Assembly: GCF_900112245.1 (NCBI RefSeq)
Contig: NZ_FOYX01000001.1
Span: forward strand, 1,785,856 to 1,849,855
DNA: 64,000 bases
Direction: 5' to 3'
Origin: Maribacter stanieri
GTDB lineage: Bacteria; Bacteroidota; Bacteroidia; Flavobacteriales; Flavobacteriaceae
Below the pieces are notes generated by a model, which was not told the DNA's origin, did no database searches, and saw only the letters and a program-made list of their open reading frames with translations. The translations under genes were made by a program, and so were the position numbers. The number at the start of each line of letters is the position of its first letter. Position 1 is the stretch's first letter. Shown here piece after piece: positions 41,905 through 52,211 of this stretch.

Positions 41905-43704
41905 ATGTCCACTACAAAGAATATTGCGATCATTGCGCACGTTGACCACGGTAAGACCACCTTGGTAGACAAAATAATGTACCACTGTAGCTTGTTTCGT
42001 GAAAACGAGAATACAGGTGATTTAATTTTGGATAATAACGACTTGGAAAGAGAACGTGGTATTACCATTACTTCCAAGAACGTTTCCGTTATATATAAGG
42101 ATACTAAGATAAATATTATCGATACTCCTGGTCACGCCGATTTTGGTGGTGAAGTAGAGCGTGTATTGAACATGGCTGATGGTGTTTTGTTGTTGGTAGA
42201 TGCTTTTGAAGGACCAATGCCGCAGACTCGTTTTGTATTACAGAAAGCGATTGATTTAGGATTAAAGCCTTGTTTGGTTATTAATAAAGTTGATAAAGAA
42301 AACTGTACTCCAGAAGAAGTACATGAAAAAGTTTTTGATCTAATGTTTGAACTAGGTGCTGAAGAATGGCAGTTAGACTTTCCTACAGTTTATGGTTCTG
42401 CAAAGAACAACTGGATGAGCGAAGATTGGAAAAACGAAACAACTAACATAGAGCCATTATTAGATATGGTTATCGAGCATATTCCTGTTTTTGAACCAAA
42501 AGAAGGAAATACGCAAATGTTAATTACCTCTTTAGATTTCTCTTCATTTACAGGTAGAATTGCTATCGGTAGATTACAAAGAGGGTCTTTAAAAGAAGGT
42601 CAAGCTATATCTTTGGTTAAGAGAGACGGTTCTATCGTTAAATCTAAAATTAAAGAATTGTACGTATTTGAAGGTTTAGGCCGTAAAAAAGTACAAGAAG
42701 TTGAAACTGGTGATATTTGTGCCTTAGTTGGTGTTGAAGGTTTTGAGATTGGTGATACCGTTGCTGATTTAGAAAATCCAGAAGCGTTAAAAACTATCGC
42801 AATAGATGAGCCTACAATGAGTATGTTGTTTACTATTAACGATAGCCCATTCTTTGGTCAAGATGGTAAATTTGTTACTTCTAGACATATTAAAGATCGT
42901 TTGGCGAAGGAATTGGAGAAAAACCTTGCCCTACGTGTAAATGATACTGATAGTGCTGATAAGTTTTTAGTATTCGGTCGTGGTGTATTACACCTTTCTG
43001 TTTTAATAGAAACTATGCGTCGTGAAGGATACGAATTGCAAATTGGACAACCACAAGTAATTATAAAAGAAATAGACGGTGTTAAATGTGAGCCTATTGA
43101 GCATTTAACTATTGATTTACCTGAAGAAGTTTCAGGTAGAGCTGTTGAAATGGTATCTATCCGTAAGGGTGAGATGACTAAGATGGAAGCAAAAGGTAAC
43201 CGTATGTTATGTGAATTTCAAATTCCATCGCGTGGTATCATCGGTCTTCGTAACCAATTATTGACTGCTACTGCTGGTGAAGCTATTATGGCACACCGTT
43301 TCTTAGAGTATCAACCAATGAAAGGTGATATTCCTCAACGTCAGAATGGTTCTTTAGTTTCTATGGAAAAAGGAAAAGCTATTCCTTATTCTATTGATAA
43401 ATTACAGGATCGTGGTAAGTTTTTCGTTGATCCGGGTGAAGATATTTACGAAGGTCAAGTTATTGGAGAAAACTCTCGTGGAGATGATATGACCGTGAAC
43501 ATTACGAAAACTAAAAAGATGTCTAACGTACGTTCTTCAGGAGCGGATGATAAAGCTAAAATTGTACCAGCAATTAAGTTTTCATTAGAAGAAGCTTTAG
43601 AATATATTCAGAAAGATGAATATGTAGAGGTTACTCCTAAGCATTTACGTCTTCGTAAAATTTACCTTACGGAAAATGACCGTAAGCGTAATAAAATTGC
43701 ATAA
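41905..43704 (+). CDS. typA: Ribosome-associated translational GTPase TypA/BipA
   Basis: The 599-residue protein has the G domain with G1 AHVDHGKTTL, the switch region RERGITI, DTPGHADFGG and NKVDKEN. Domains II, III, V and the TypA-specific C-terminus follow. TypA acts on ribosomes under stress and in 50S assembly. It stands alone with its own promoter and terminator. Confidence 0.98.
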   Translation: MSTTKNIAIIAHVDHGKTTLVDKIMYHCSLFRENENTGDLILDNNDLERERGITITSKNVSVIYKDTKINIIDTPGHADFGGEVERVLNMADGVLLLVDAFEGPMPQTRFVLQKAIDLGLKPCLVINKVDKENCTPEEVHEKVFDLMFELGAEEWQLDFPTVYGSAKNNWMSEDWKNETTNIEPLLDMVIEHIPVFEPKEGNTQMLITSLDFSSFTGRIAIGRLQRGSLKEGQAISLVKRDGSIVKSKIKELYVFEGLGRKKVQEVETGDICALVGVEGFEIGDTVADLENPEALKTIAIDEPTMSMLFTINDSPFFGQDGKFVTSRHIKDRLAKELEKNLALRVNDTDSADKFLVFGRGVLHLSVLIETMRREGYELQIGQPQVIIKEIDGVKCEPIEHLTIDLPEEVSGRAVEMVSIRKGEMTKMEAKGNRMLCEFQIPSRGIIGLRNQLLTATAGEAIMAHRFLEYQPMKGDIPQRQNGSLVSMEKGKAIPYSIDKLQDRGKFFVDPGEDIYEGQVIGENSRGDDMTVNITKTKKMSNVRSSGADDKAKIVPAIKFSLEEALEYIQKDEYVEVTPKHLRLRKIYLTENDRKRNKIA

Positions 43705-43745
43705 ATAGTAAAGTCCTTTTTTAAGCGATTTTATTTACTTTATAT

Positions 43746-43776
43746 AAAAAAAGCCACCTTTCTAGGTGGCTTTTTT
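43746..43776 (+). terminator. Terminator of typA
   Basis: AAGCCACCT, loop TTCT, AGGTGGCTT followed by T residues. Confidence 0.85.
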
Positions 43777-43997
43777 GGTTGTGTAATTTTGGTATTGGGC
43801 CATTGTTTGTCAATTGAGGTTATTACTAAGCTGATTTAATGAGATTTAAAGCTATTGTATTAAGGAAAATGCAAAAAATTAAGATAGATTTTCCTACTTT
43901 CTTAATAATGATTGCATCGTTCGTTTTTCTTCGTTTCTGCATAGATTTTTATCTAATTTAAAGTGCGATTTAAACTCAACTCAAACAAAAACATAGT

Positions 43998-44786
43998 ATG
44001 CAATTAAAAGGTAAAAATGTACTTATTACAGGAGGTACTCGTGGCATTGGTAAATGCATGGTAGAATATCTTATTGAAAAAGGGGTAACCAATATTGCCG
44101 TAATAGCTCGAGACAAGAAGAATCTAAAGCTATTATCGGAAGAATTTGCAGATGTCAATTTCATTAGAATAACCGGTGATGTAGCAAATATTCAAGTATT
44201 AAGAGACGCTGCCGCACGTATAGAAGATAAATGGGGACATTTAGATATACTGATCAATAATGCAGGTATTGTAGCTGCAGGTCCTTTAGAGGATATACAA
44301 GATGAAGACTTATATGATCAAGTAGCCATAAACTACACAGCAGTAATGTTATTGACCAAATACTGTATCCCTCTTTTAAAATTCTCTGAAGATGCTTATA
44401 TCTTAAATATTTCATCAGGATTAGGATTAATAGGTATGCCTTTCTATGCCGTGTACGGAAGTACAAAAGCTGCAGTGCGTCAGTTTTCAGATTCTATGAG
44501 AAGAGAATTGGCTCCTTTTAACATTTCGGTTACGTGTGCTTTTCCAACCGCTACGGATACGGAAATGATGCAAAAATTTACAGGTAGAAAAATGGATGCC
44601 CCAGATTATGTTGCACAACGATCATTAGAAGGTTTATTAAAAAAAGAAATCCAAGTTATTTTTGGCGGTGATGACCGACTGAAAGAAAATACCTTAAATT
44701 TTGAAGCACCAGAAGAACTAGATAAGCAGGTGGCACAGAATTATGAGGAACGTAAAACTGCTAGTTTAGATCATAAAGCCGTCTGA
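43998..44786 (+). CDS. Short-chain dehydrogenase/reductase
   Basis: The 262-residue protein has the classical SDR features: GGTRGIG cofactor motif (residues 12-18), NNAG in the DILINNAGIV segment, and the catalytic Tyr in VYGSTKAA. The substrate is not evident. It lies 35 bases before a lipoprotein gene, which may be cotranscribed. Confidence 0.9.
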   Translation: MQLKGKNVLITGGTRGIGKCMVEYLIEKGVTNIAVIARDKKNLKLLSEEFADVNFIRITGDVANIQVLRDAAARIEDKWGHLDILINNAGIVAAGPLEDIQDEDLYDQVAINYTAVMLLTKYCIPLLKFSEDAYILNISSGLGLIGMPFYAVYGSTKAAVRQFSDSMRRELAPFNISVTCAFPTATDTEMMQKFTGRKMDAPDYVAQRSLEGLLKKEIQVIFGGDDRLKENTLNFEAPEELDKQVAQNYEERKTASLDHKAV

Positions 44787-44821
44787 TCTCTACTAGGTAA
44801 TAAACTAAACGGCACACAACT

Positions 44822-45721
44822 ATGAAATTACTTTACAAATTTTCACTCTTATCAGTATTTGCAGTTATTTTATCCTGTAAAGAAACTCCTAAATCTGTTA
44901 ATAAAGCTACTGATGTATCGGTAACTGAAACTGATGTTATCTCTATCCCAGAATCTTGGGTTAATTCGCGAGTTGCAAAAGCTAAAGAAAAACTAAATAG
45001 CTCTGAAGCAGGAAAAGTTGTATGGAATGCAATGGAGGCTCATGGTGGATTGGATACTTGGTTCGCAAACGGACCAATTACTTTTCGTTTTAATTATCAA
45101 CCTTTAGATGGTAAAACAGCGAGAGATAGTTACCAAACCGTGGATACATGGAGTAACAGATCTGTGCATACAAGTGCTACGGATAGTTCTGCCAAATTTG
45201 GGTGGACAGGAGAACAAGCTTGGGTAAAAGCTAAAGATAGTACCGCATTTGCCTATGATACTAAATTCTGGGCGCTAACTCCGTTATGGTTTGTTGGTCA
45301 TCCGTTTGTTTTGAGTGGGGAAGGTGTGAACTTAGAGTTGTTGGAGCCTACTACTTACAAAGAGAAAGAGTATAACGTAGTCAAAGTAACTTTTGATGCT
45401 GAAACTGGTGATGCGCCAGATGATTATTACATTCTATATGTAAACAAAGAATCTAATAAATTGGCGGTTATGAGGTACATAGTTTCTTATCCTCAATATT
45501 TTAAAGATGGCGGGCATGCGCCAGAAAAATTTACTGAGTTCATAGGAGAACAAGTTGTAGATGGTATTACAATGCCAGGCGGTTTTAAAACCTATTGGAC
45601 AGTAAAAGACAATCAACCTGGAGATTATATTACCAAAATTGATTTCACCGATGTATCTTTTGAAAAGGATTTGTCTAAAGATTTCTTTGATGCTCCTGAA
45701 GGTGCTAAAATTCTTGAATAA
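44822..45721 (+). CDS. Lipoprotein of unknown function, DUF6503-like
   Basis: The 299-residue protein has a lipobox ILSC at Cys19. The region WNAMEAHGGLDTWFANGPITF and the C-terminal pattern with TWKV-like strands and FTDVSF resemble DUF6503 proteins, a family of periplasmic lipid-binding-like beta proteins. Function unknown. Confidence 0.75.
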   Translation: MKLLYKFSLLSVFAVILSCKETPKSVNKATDVSVTETDVISIPESWVNSRVAKAKEKLNSSEAGKVVWNAMEAHGGLDTWFANGPITFRFNYQPLDGKTARDSYQTVDTWSNRSVHTSATDSSAKFGWTGEQAWVKAKDSTAFAYDTKFWALTPLWFVGHPFVLSGEGVNLELLEPTTYKEKEYNVVKVTFDAETGDAPDDYYILYVNKESNKLAVMRYIVSYPQYFKDGGHAPEKFTEFIGEQVVDGITMPGGFKTYWTVKDNQPGDYITKIDFTDVSFEKDLSKDFFDAPEGAKILE

Positions 45722-45742
45722 TTATTTCAACATATTAAACAT

Positions 45743-45777
45743 AAAAAAGCCCCAAAGTTATCTTTGAGGCTTTTTTT
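45743..45777. terminator. Terminator between convergent genes
   Basis: AAGCCCCAAAG, loop TTAT, CTTTGAGGCTT with one mismatch, A run before and T run after. Confidence 0.8.
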
Positions 45778-45793
45778 ATAAAAGTAATTTATC

Positions 45794-46537
45794 TTATTCT
45801 CCTTTATGTAGCGATGCTACCGCTGCGCCAATTATTCCAGCATGGTTTTGAAGTTCTGCTGCTATAACCTTAGTATCAATCTTAATTTTAGATTTAAATT
45901 CATTAAAATCTTTAGATGCTCCACCACCAAGAATAATTAAATCTGGAGAAACAATCAACTCAACATATTCTAAAAAGGTGTTGAATCTTTTTCCCCATTT
46001 TTTATAAGATAGCCCTTCTTTATCTTTAGCCGAACCAGCCGCCCATTTTTCAATCTTGGAATATTTTTTATAGGGTATTTGACCCAATTCAAAATTAGGA
46101 ATCAATCTGCCATCTAAAAATGCCCCACTACCTAAGCCTGTACCTATGGTTATCATAATAACAAGACCTTTTTCGCCTTTACCGATACCATAGTTCATTG
46201 TGGCATAACCAGCGGCATCGGCATCATTGATAACGGTGAAATCTAAACCGGTCTTTTTCTCCAACAATTCTTCAACGTTAACACCTAACCAGCTTTTATG
46301 AAGATTACCGGTAGCTTTGCAAACACCATTTTTTATTATCGTAGGAAAACCACAACCAACTTTACCTTTGTAGTCAAAATGTGCAACAATTTCAGCAATT
46401 ACATCGGTCATTGCTTCTGGTGTTCTAGGTATGGGAGTAGGTATTCTAAAGCGCTCAGAGATCATTTCTCCGGTTTCAGAATTAACTAAAGCTCCTTTAA
46501 TTCCAGAACCACCAACATCAATACCAAGTAAAGTCAT
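45794..46537 (-). CDS. ppgK: Polyphosphate glucokinase, ROK family
   Basis: The 247-residue protein shows the PPGK pattern: [13 protein letters not shown] at the N-terminus, [31 protein letters not shown] and [12 protein letters not shown]. Such enzymes phosphorylate glucose with polyphosphate (and sometimes ATP). Length matches the family. It stands alone on the minus strand. Confidence 0.9.
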   Translation of the reverse strand: MTLLGIDVGGSGIKGALVNSETGEMISERFRIPTPIPRTPEAMTDVIAEIVAHFDYKGKVGCGFPTIIKNGVCKATGNLHKSWLGVNVEELLEKKTGLDFTVINDADAAGYATMNYGIGKGEKGLVIMITIGTGLGSGAFLDGRLIPNFELGQIPYKKYSKIEKWAAGSAKDKEGLSYKKWGKRFNTFLEYVELIVSPDLIILGGGASKDFNEFKSKIKIDTKVIAAELQNHAGIIGAAVASLHKGE

Positions 46538-46643
46538 TTTATTTTTTTGTTATGAATTACAAAGAAACGAAAAAGAATCGGCTCTTTGAAGTGAGATTGT
46601 TTTGTGTGTTTTACTTCTTTAAACTACCACTAAAATAGGACAT

Positions 46644-46669
46644 AAAAAAAGGACCTGTTTAGGTCCTTT
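46644..46669 (-). terminator. Terminator of the small exported protein gene
   Basis: On the minus strand AAAGGACCT, loop AAAC, AGGTCCTTT followed by T residues. Confidence 0.8.
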
Positions 46670-46676
46670 AGATTAT

Positions 46677-46982
46677 TTATTCTGGCATTAGCAGGTCTAC
46701 AATGGTGCTAACTTGAATTTCTTCATCGTCTTCATCCAATTCAGAGTCAACTGTAAAAGTGATAGAAAACTGTCTACCAACAAATTTTTGACTAGTTAAA
46801 TCGTACTTGCTGCTTACTTCGTTGGTAACATTATTGAATTCTACAATTTCGCCTTCATCATCTGTAAAAGAGTAAATGCCATTGCTATAGCCTTCATAAG
46901 TTGCATTCATGGTACCTGTGTCTTGACCAAATGTGGTAAACGAAGAAACTGCTACGAACAATACTATTAAAAGTGATTTCAT
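46677..46982 (-). CDS. Small exported protein of unknown function
   Basis: The 101-residue protein has a signal peptide ending SFTTFGQ and a beta-rich acidic mature part (DEDDEEIQVSTIVD). No family recognised. It has its own terminator and is divergent from the dikinase-like gene. Confidence 0.7.
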   Translation of the reverse strand: MKSLLIVLFVAVSSFTTFGQDTGTMNATYEGYSNGIYSFTDDEGEIVEFNNVTNEVSSKYDLTSQKFVGRQFSITFTVDSELDEDDEEIQVSTIVDLLMPE

Positions 46983-47212
46983 TTTTTGCTTGTTAAGTTA
47001 ATTTTCGATTTTTTTTGCCCGGTTTTCAAGCCTGTTTTTGAGACTTGAAAAGTTGTTACAAATGAAATCTAATTAGTTGAATAACGATTAAATTTATCAT
47101 TTTATTATGAAAGTTTTTTTTAAACTTAATGAACTGTAAACCAGTGGGCTATTTTTGATTTATTGCAATAAAATAATTGATGTTTAGACTATAAAGTAGC
47201 ATAATTAGATAC

Positions 47213-47220
47213 TACCTTTA
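47213..47220 (+). promoter_or_regulatory. Candidate -7 element of the dikinase-like operon
   Basis: TACCTTTA is near the TANNTTTG consensus, 23 bases before the TTG start at 47244. Confidence 0.35.
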
Positions 47221-47243
47221 CCCAATTAATCAATACCACTCCA

Positions 47244-50171
47244 TTGAAAAACTATAATTTACCTAAGCTACTTGTTGTTTTGATACTTGTTTCTTTTGGG
47301 ATAACACGATTAGGTTATTCCCAGACTCAAGTGTCACCAGATAAGGTTCAAAATTTAATTGGCGTCTATAAAAATGATATTAGGGGTCCGTATAAAGATA
47401 TTCGTTGGTTTTGTACAGATGGTAGCGTACGCCAGCCAAAAGATCCTTGTCCAGATAATATAGGTCCAGGGGTGCAGCATGCGCGCTATAAAGATGAGGT
47501 AGTTGCTTTGGGTAAAAGCAACCATATTTACTTTGGTCAAATTCTAGCTTATACAACTATTGATGAACTTTGGGATGCTAACCACAACCATTCTCGTTTA
47601 AAACAATATCAATTAGATAAGTATTTGCGTTTGGTCGATGACGGATGGATCAATCAGAAAGGACAGTTTTACAGAGGATCGGTTCAGGTAGAAGATGAAG
47701 AAGCATGGGGTATTTCTTTCTACAAATCTATATTATCGCAAGATGCTATCATTGCCAATAATTTCTACCTTATTAGACAGTCTTTAAAAGACATCCCTCA
47801 TAACGGTGATGATAATATTGCGCAATTAATGCGAAGCGAATCGAAAGTGATTTCAGATTTGTATACTCCGTTTATGGACTTGAGAACTAAGATTCACAGT
47901 CAACCAGAAAAATTGGATATTCAAAAAGTAATTGATTTCAAATCAAAAAATCAGAAATTACTAACTACAGATTTGAATAAGAAGCTAGATGGCTTGGTAA
48001 GCACTATGCAAGTTTTCTTTAAGCCAGTAGATGTTCAGGCTTTATTAGATAAGTCCAAATTGATTAAAGGAACTTCACTTGGCGATAAAGTTCAAGCTTT
48101 TATAAATAGTAAAGAGGCAAATGATACCGCAAGCTATAGTGTAAACGAAGCTGCATTGTTACTAGTTGATATTCGTGAAGAATTAATAGCCGAAAAGCGA
48201 CCATTGGCACGCTTACAATTATTAGATATCTCATTAAAATTAGAAGAACTTCTATTTCAAAATGCACCTAATTGGGAGCCAACCAGCGTTAGCGGGCAAT
48301 TAGAAAAAATTTGTGCTTTAGCAACGGCTTCAGTTGGTGCTGGATATTTAGAGCTGTGGGAGTGGGAGCAAATTTCTGGTACATTAAGCAAATTTAATCA
48401 AGATCAATTAAGCTTGGCAGAATTAACCCAAGTATTGGAAACTGCAAGAGCAGCAGTAGAATGGAGTGCTGCTATGGTAAAGGCAAACTACCAAGAAGTG
48501 GTAAATGTGTATACCGCTTTTGAGCCTAAGGCATATGCTTTTATCGATGATAGAATTAGAGGTTCTGTAGCATTGCATTTAGGGCAAAGTGTAGGAGAGC
48601 TTGGTGATTTTATAGCAAAAGAATCTGCCTTGACCAATAAAGTGATGGATGTTGCTAACCAAAGTACGTTTAGAGGTTTAAACCCTGGGTATGCTTATGG
48701 TGAATTAGTGGTTGTAGATGGCTCATCTGAAGATGTAGAAGTATCTGCCGATAAAATTTATGTATTTCAACGTTCACCTTCAGATTTAAAACCGGTTGCG
48801 GGTATTGCTACGGTGGCAGAAGGGAACATGGTTTCTCATGTGCAATTACTGGCGCGTAATTTAGGGATACCAAATGCGGCTTTGTCAGATGCTAACCTTC
48901 AAAGTTTAAAGAAGTACGACGGTACAAGGGTGTTTTATGCAGTTTCTAATAAAGGGAATGTAATCTTGCAACCAGAGTCTCAGATGACAGATCAAGAACG
49001 TGGACTATTTGTAAAAAAAGAACGTAATACCGATAAGATAGAAGTACCTGTTGAAAAAATTCAATTGAGAAATACCGATGTTTTGAATATGCGCGATGTT
49101 GATGCTAGCGATTCGGGAGCGTTATGCGGACCAAAAGCTGCGAACCTTGGACAGTTGAAAAAAATGTTTCCTGAGCAGGTGGTTGAGGGGTTAGTGATTC
49201 CGTTCGGAATTTTTAGAGACCATATGGATCAGCAAATGCCAGGCAAGAATGGTTCATATTGGGAATATTTGAATGCGATGTTTGTGGAAGCTGAGCGTAT
49301 GCGCAGTGCAAATGTGTCAGAGCCAGAAGTTGAAAATTATCAATTGCGTCAATTGGAAATACTAAGAGCTGCAATTAAGAAAATGCCTTTGAAAGTAGAT
49401 TTTATGAATCAACTGGAAAGTAAATTCAAATCTGTTCTTGGGTCGGACTTTGGAAAAATTCCTGTGTTCTTACGCAGCGACACCAATATGGAGGATTTAA
49501 AAGAGTTTACTGGTGCAGGTTTAAACTTAACATTATTCAATGTGTTGGATAAAGAGAAAGTTTTAGAAGGTATAAAAGATGTGTGGGCTTCACCATACAC
49601 TGAACGTAGCTTTAAATGGAGACAGGTGTATTTATTGAACCCTGAGAATGTTTTTCCTTCTATTTTGGTGATACCAAGTGTTGATGTAGATTACTCGGGT
49701 GTATTAATTACAAAGGGTATCAATTCTGGTAACGATAAAGATTTAACCGTGGCATTCAGCAGAGGTGCAGGTGGTGCCGTAGATGGTCAGTCAGCAGAAA
49801 CGTATACTATATATGATAGTAATGGCTATCGTTTATTAGCGCCAGCACGCGAGCCAATGTACAATACCTTACCAGCAACAGGCGGTACAGGTAAAAAAGC
49901 AGCTACTTTTCAGAATAGAGTAGTGAATGAAAAGAACATGACCGAAATCAAGACTTTGGCAAAAACTATTCGTGAAACACTACCAAAAGAAACAAATTCA
50001 GAATACGAAGGTGCTTATGATGTAGAGCTTGGTTTTAAAGAAGATAAATTATGGTTGTTTCAAATTAGACCATTTGTCGAGAATAAAAAAGCGTTGAGTT
50101 CTGGGTATTTAGAATCTATTACACCGAAAATTAATACAGAGAAAGAAATCTCTTTAAAGACAAAATTGTAA
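47244..50171 (+). CDS. Exported PEP-synthase/dikinase-like protein (PEP-mobile and PPDK_N-type domains)
   Basis: The 975-residue protein starts at TTG with an apparent signal peptide (hydrophobic residues 7-25, ending LGYSQ). Residues about 30-430 match no domain I recognise. A swivelling phospho-histidine domain follows with His532 in VSHVQLLARNLGIPNAAL. From about 620 an ATP-grasp PEP/pyruvate-binding domain is seen (GPKAANLGQLKK, VFLRSDTNMEDLKEFTGAGL, FSRGAGGAVDGQSAETY, LWLFQIRPF). The His domain before the ATP domain is the order of glucan water dikinases, not of PEP synthase. An exported ATP-dependent dikinase is unexpected. It leads an operon with a lipoprotein and a serine hydrolase. 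Confidence 0.8.
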   Translation: MKNYNLPKLLVVLILVSFGITRLGYSQTQVSPDKVQNLIGVYKNDIRGPYKDIRWFCTDGSVRQPKDPCPDNIGPGVQHARYKDEVVALGKSNHIYFGQILAYTTIDELWDANHNHSRLKQYQLDKYLRLVDDGWINQKGQFYRGSVQVEDEEAWGISFYKSILSQDAIIANNFYLIRQSLKDIPHNGDDNIAQLMRSESKVISDLYTPFMDLRTKIHSQPEKLDIQKVIDFKSKNQKLLTTDLNKKLDGLVSTMQVFFKPVDVQALLDKSKLIKGTSLGDKVQAFINSKEANDTASYSVNEAALLLVDIREELIAEKRPLARLQLLDISLKLEELLFQNAPNWEPTSVSGQLEKICALATASVGAGYLELWEWEQISGTLSKFNQDQLSLAELTQVLETARAAVEWSAAMVKANYQEVVNVYTAFEPKAYAFIDDRIRGSVALHLGQSVGELGDFIAKESALTNKVMDVANQSTFRGLNPGYAYGELVVVDGSSEDVEVSADKIYVFQRSPSDLKPVAGIATVAEGNMVSHVQLLARNLGIPNAALSDANLQSLKKYDGTRVFYAVSNKGNVILQPESQMTDQERGLFVKKERNTDKIEVPVEKIQLRNTDVLNMRDVDASDSGALCGPKAANLGQLKKMFPEQVVEGLVIPFGIFRDHMDQQMPGKNGSYWEYLNAMFVEAERMRSANVSEPEVENYQLRQLEILRAAIKKMPLKVDFMNQLESKFKSVLGSDFGKIPVFLRSDTNMEDLKEFTGAGLNLTLFNVLDKEKVLEGIKDVWASPYTERSFKWRQVYLLNPENVFPSILVIPSVDVDYSGVLITKGINSGNDKDLTVAFSRGAGGAVDGQSAETYTIYDSNGYRLLAPAREPMYNTLPATGGTGKKAATFQNRVVNEKNMTEIKTLAKTIRETLPKETNSEYEGAYDVELGFKEDKLWLFQIRPFVENKKALSSGYLESITPKINTEKEISLKTKL

Positions 50172-50172
50172 A

Positions 50173-50766
50173 ATGAAAAGGATCTATTGGTTTTTAATTG
50201 CTTCGTTCTTTTTTGTTTTCACTGGGTGTGATGATGAGGATGACAATGTTGTTAATGAAGAATTGCCAATATCTACAATAGCAGGCTTAAATACATTTGG
50301 ATGCCTTATTAATGGACAAGTATATGTACCTGAAAAAGGAAGCTTTTGTTTAGATTGTGAAGATGCACCTAAATTGCAATTAACCTATGGCGAAGTCTTT
50401 GAAGAGTATCGGTTTTCTTTAGGTACATTCAATGATACAGACGGTGATGTTTCTATTGTTTTAGAACTTTTTAATGGAGATGAACCGTTAACGGAAGGTC
50501 TATATTCTCTTTCACAAACTATATTAGAAACTAATGACACACCCGTAGCTAATGCAACTTGCAGTATTAATAAAAAAATTAGTGGCGAAAAAATTGAGTC
50601 GGAATTTTACTCTAATGAAAATATTGGTGGAGTTTTGGAAATCATTAAAATTGATGAAGAAAAGAAGTTTATATCAGGGACTTTTTATTTTTCAGCAGTA
50701 GATGGCAACGGTCAATTCGTTAATATAACCGACGGTCGTTTTGATGTTACGTATAATAGTTTTTAA
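50173..50766 (+). CDS. Lipoprotein of unknown function, DUF6252-like
   Basis: The 197-residue protein starts two bases after the dikinase stop and has a lipobox FTGC at Cys19, followed by an acidic linker DDEDDN that favours surface export in Bacteroidota. The mature part starts with a LINGQVYVPEKG-type strand as in DUF6252 proteins. Function unknown. Confidence 0.75.
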   Translation: MKRIYWFLIASFFFVFTGCDDEDDNVVNEELPISTIAGLNTFGCLINGQVYVPEKGSFCLDCEDAPKLQLTYGEVFEEYRFSLGTFNDTDGDVSIVLELFNGDEPLTEGLYSLSQTILETNDTPVANATCSINKKISGEKIESEFYSNENIGGVLEIIKIDEEKKFISGTFYFSAVDGNGQFVNITDGRFDVTYNSF

Positions 50767-50780
50767 GAATTAGTATTGAT

Positions 50781-52049
50781 ATGAGTATGAAGAAAATTGT
50801 AGTATTACTAATTGTTGTGTTAAGTGCATCTGCATTTACAACCTACAAATATTACCCAATTGACGGTTACGAGCGTACAGGTATAAAAAGGTTAAAGCGT
50901 TTAGAATTAATTAAAAGCGGCGAGCTTAAAGATGCAACGGCATTACCGGCTGGGGCTTTAAAATCGTACAGCGATATTCAATTGAACCTACTCTCAAGAA
51001 AGAGTGATAGTGCAATGGGTTTAATGCTGGTGAACGAAGATTTTCAGAAAGAGATAAGTGCACTTTTCCGCGGATTGGATAAAAGCTATTCGCTAACTGT
51101 CTTGGATATTTCTGACCCTGAGAATGTTCGTTATGCCGAACGAAATGAAACGGCAGGCTATCAGCCAGGTAGTGTTGGTAAATTGGCGGTGTTATTAGGC
51201 TTGTTCACCCAGTTAGAAATAATTTATCCGGATTCATTCGAAAAAAGAACGGAGCTGTTAAAGAACAAATCTGTGAAAGCAGGAGTATGGGGCTTAACCG
51301 ATGAGCACACTATTCCTATCTATAATATTGAAAAGAATACGTTGGTAAAACGACAGGTGATTGCTAGCGATGTTTTCTCATTATATGAATGGGCTGATCA
51401 TATGTTATCTGTAAGTAATAATGGTGCAGCAAGTATAGTGTGGCGAGAAGTTTTGTTAATGGCAGCTTTTGGTAAAAAATATCCTGACTTAACTCAAGAA
51501 GAAACGGATGTCTATTTTAAAGAAACCCCAAAAAAGGAGTTGACAGATTTAAGTAATGATGTAGTGAATTTACCATTGCGAGATTTAGGAATTACAAGCG
51601 ATGAATGGCGTTTGGGTAGTTTCTTCACTAGAGGTGCAAACACTTATGTTGGTGATAAAGGTGGTAGTATTGGGTCGCCACAAGGGTTAATGAAATTTTT
51701 GGTTCAGTTAGAGCAGGGTAAAGTTGTAGATGAGGCTTCTAGTTTAGAAATGAAACGATTGATGTATATGACAGATCGTAGAATTCGCTATGCACAATCA
51801 CCTGCCTTAAAAGAAGCAGCCGTATATTTTAAATCTGGTTCACTTTATAAGTGTGATAGAAGTAAAGGTGAAGCTTGTGGTAAATATATGGGTAATGTCA
51901 CCAATTTTATGAACTCTGTTATCATTGTTGAGCATCCAGATAATTGCAGGTATATGGTTGTATTAATGACGAATGTACTTCGCAAAAACTCCGCTAGTGA
52001 CCACATGTATTTGGCTGGAAATATTGATAAAATTATTAGAAAGGGGTAA
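50781..52049 (+). CDS. Class A beta-lactamase-like exported serine hydrolase
   Basis: The 422-residue protein has a signal peptide and the penicillin-recognising triad: SxxK as Ser131-Lys134 (PGSVGK), the SxN-like Ser212-Asn214 (VSNN) and KSG at 351-353. It is longer than class A beta-lactamases (about 290) and has an N-terminal extension of about 70 residues, so it may be a peptidase or other hydrolase rather than an antibiotic-resistance enzyme. It is the third gene of the dikinase operon. Confidence 0.8.
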   Translation: MSMKKIVVLLIVVLSASAFTTYKYYPIDGYERTGIKRLKRLELIKSGELKDATALPAGALKSYSDIQLNLLSRKSDSAMGLMLVNEDFQKEISALFRGLDKSYSLTVLDISDPENVRYAERNETAGYQPGSVGKLAVLLGLFTQLEIIYPDSFEKRTELLKNKSVKAGVWGLTDEHTIPIYNIEKNTLVKRQVIASDVFSLYEWADHMLSVSNNGAASIVWREVLLMAAFGKKYPDLTQEETDVYFKETPKKELTDLSNDVVNLPLRDLGITSDEWRLGSFFTRGANTYVGDKGGSIGSPQGLMKFLVQLEQGKVVDEASSLEMKRLMYMTDRRIRYAQSPALKEAAVYFKSGSLYKCDRSKGEACGKYMGNVTNFMNSVIIVEHPDNCRYMVVLMTNVLRKNSASDHMYLAGNIDKIIRKG

Positions 52050-52173
52050 AATTAAAACTTCAGACCCATCTAATTTAAATAACCTATTGTGCTATATGTC
52101 AATAGGTTATTTTCGTTTTAAGAGGTTTTATTGCCCAATAATACTTAATCTAAAGTTAAAAGTTTTTTTATAT

Positions 52174-52189
52174 CAAAGCACTTGCTTAG
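52174..52189. promoter_or_regulatory. Candidate TetR operator before the regulator gene
   Basis: CAAAGCACTTGCTTAG resembles the perfect palindrome at 52795-52810 (13 of 16 bases) and overlaps the -7 element TAGTTTTG at 52187-52194, which fits autorepression. Confidence 0.6.
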
Positions 52190-52194
52190 TTTTG
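52187..52194 (+). promoter_or_regulatory. Promoter -7 element of the TetR gene
   Basis: TAGTTTTG matches TANNTTTG, 17 bases before the ATG. Confidence 0.5.
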
Positions 52195-52211
52195 TAGTGT
52201 AATTAGAAATA

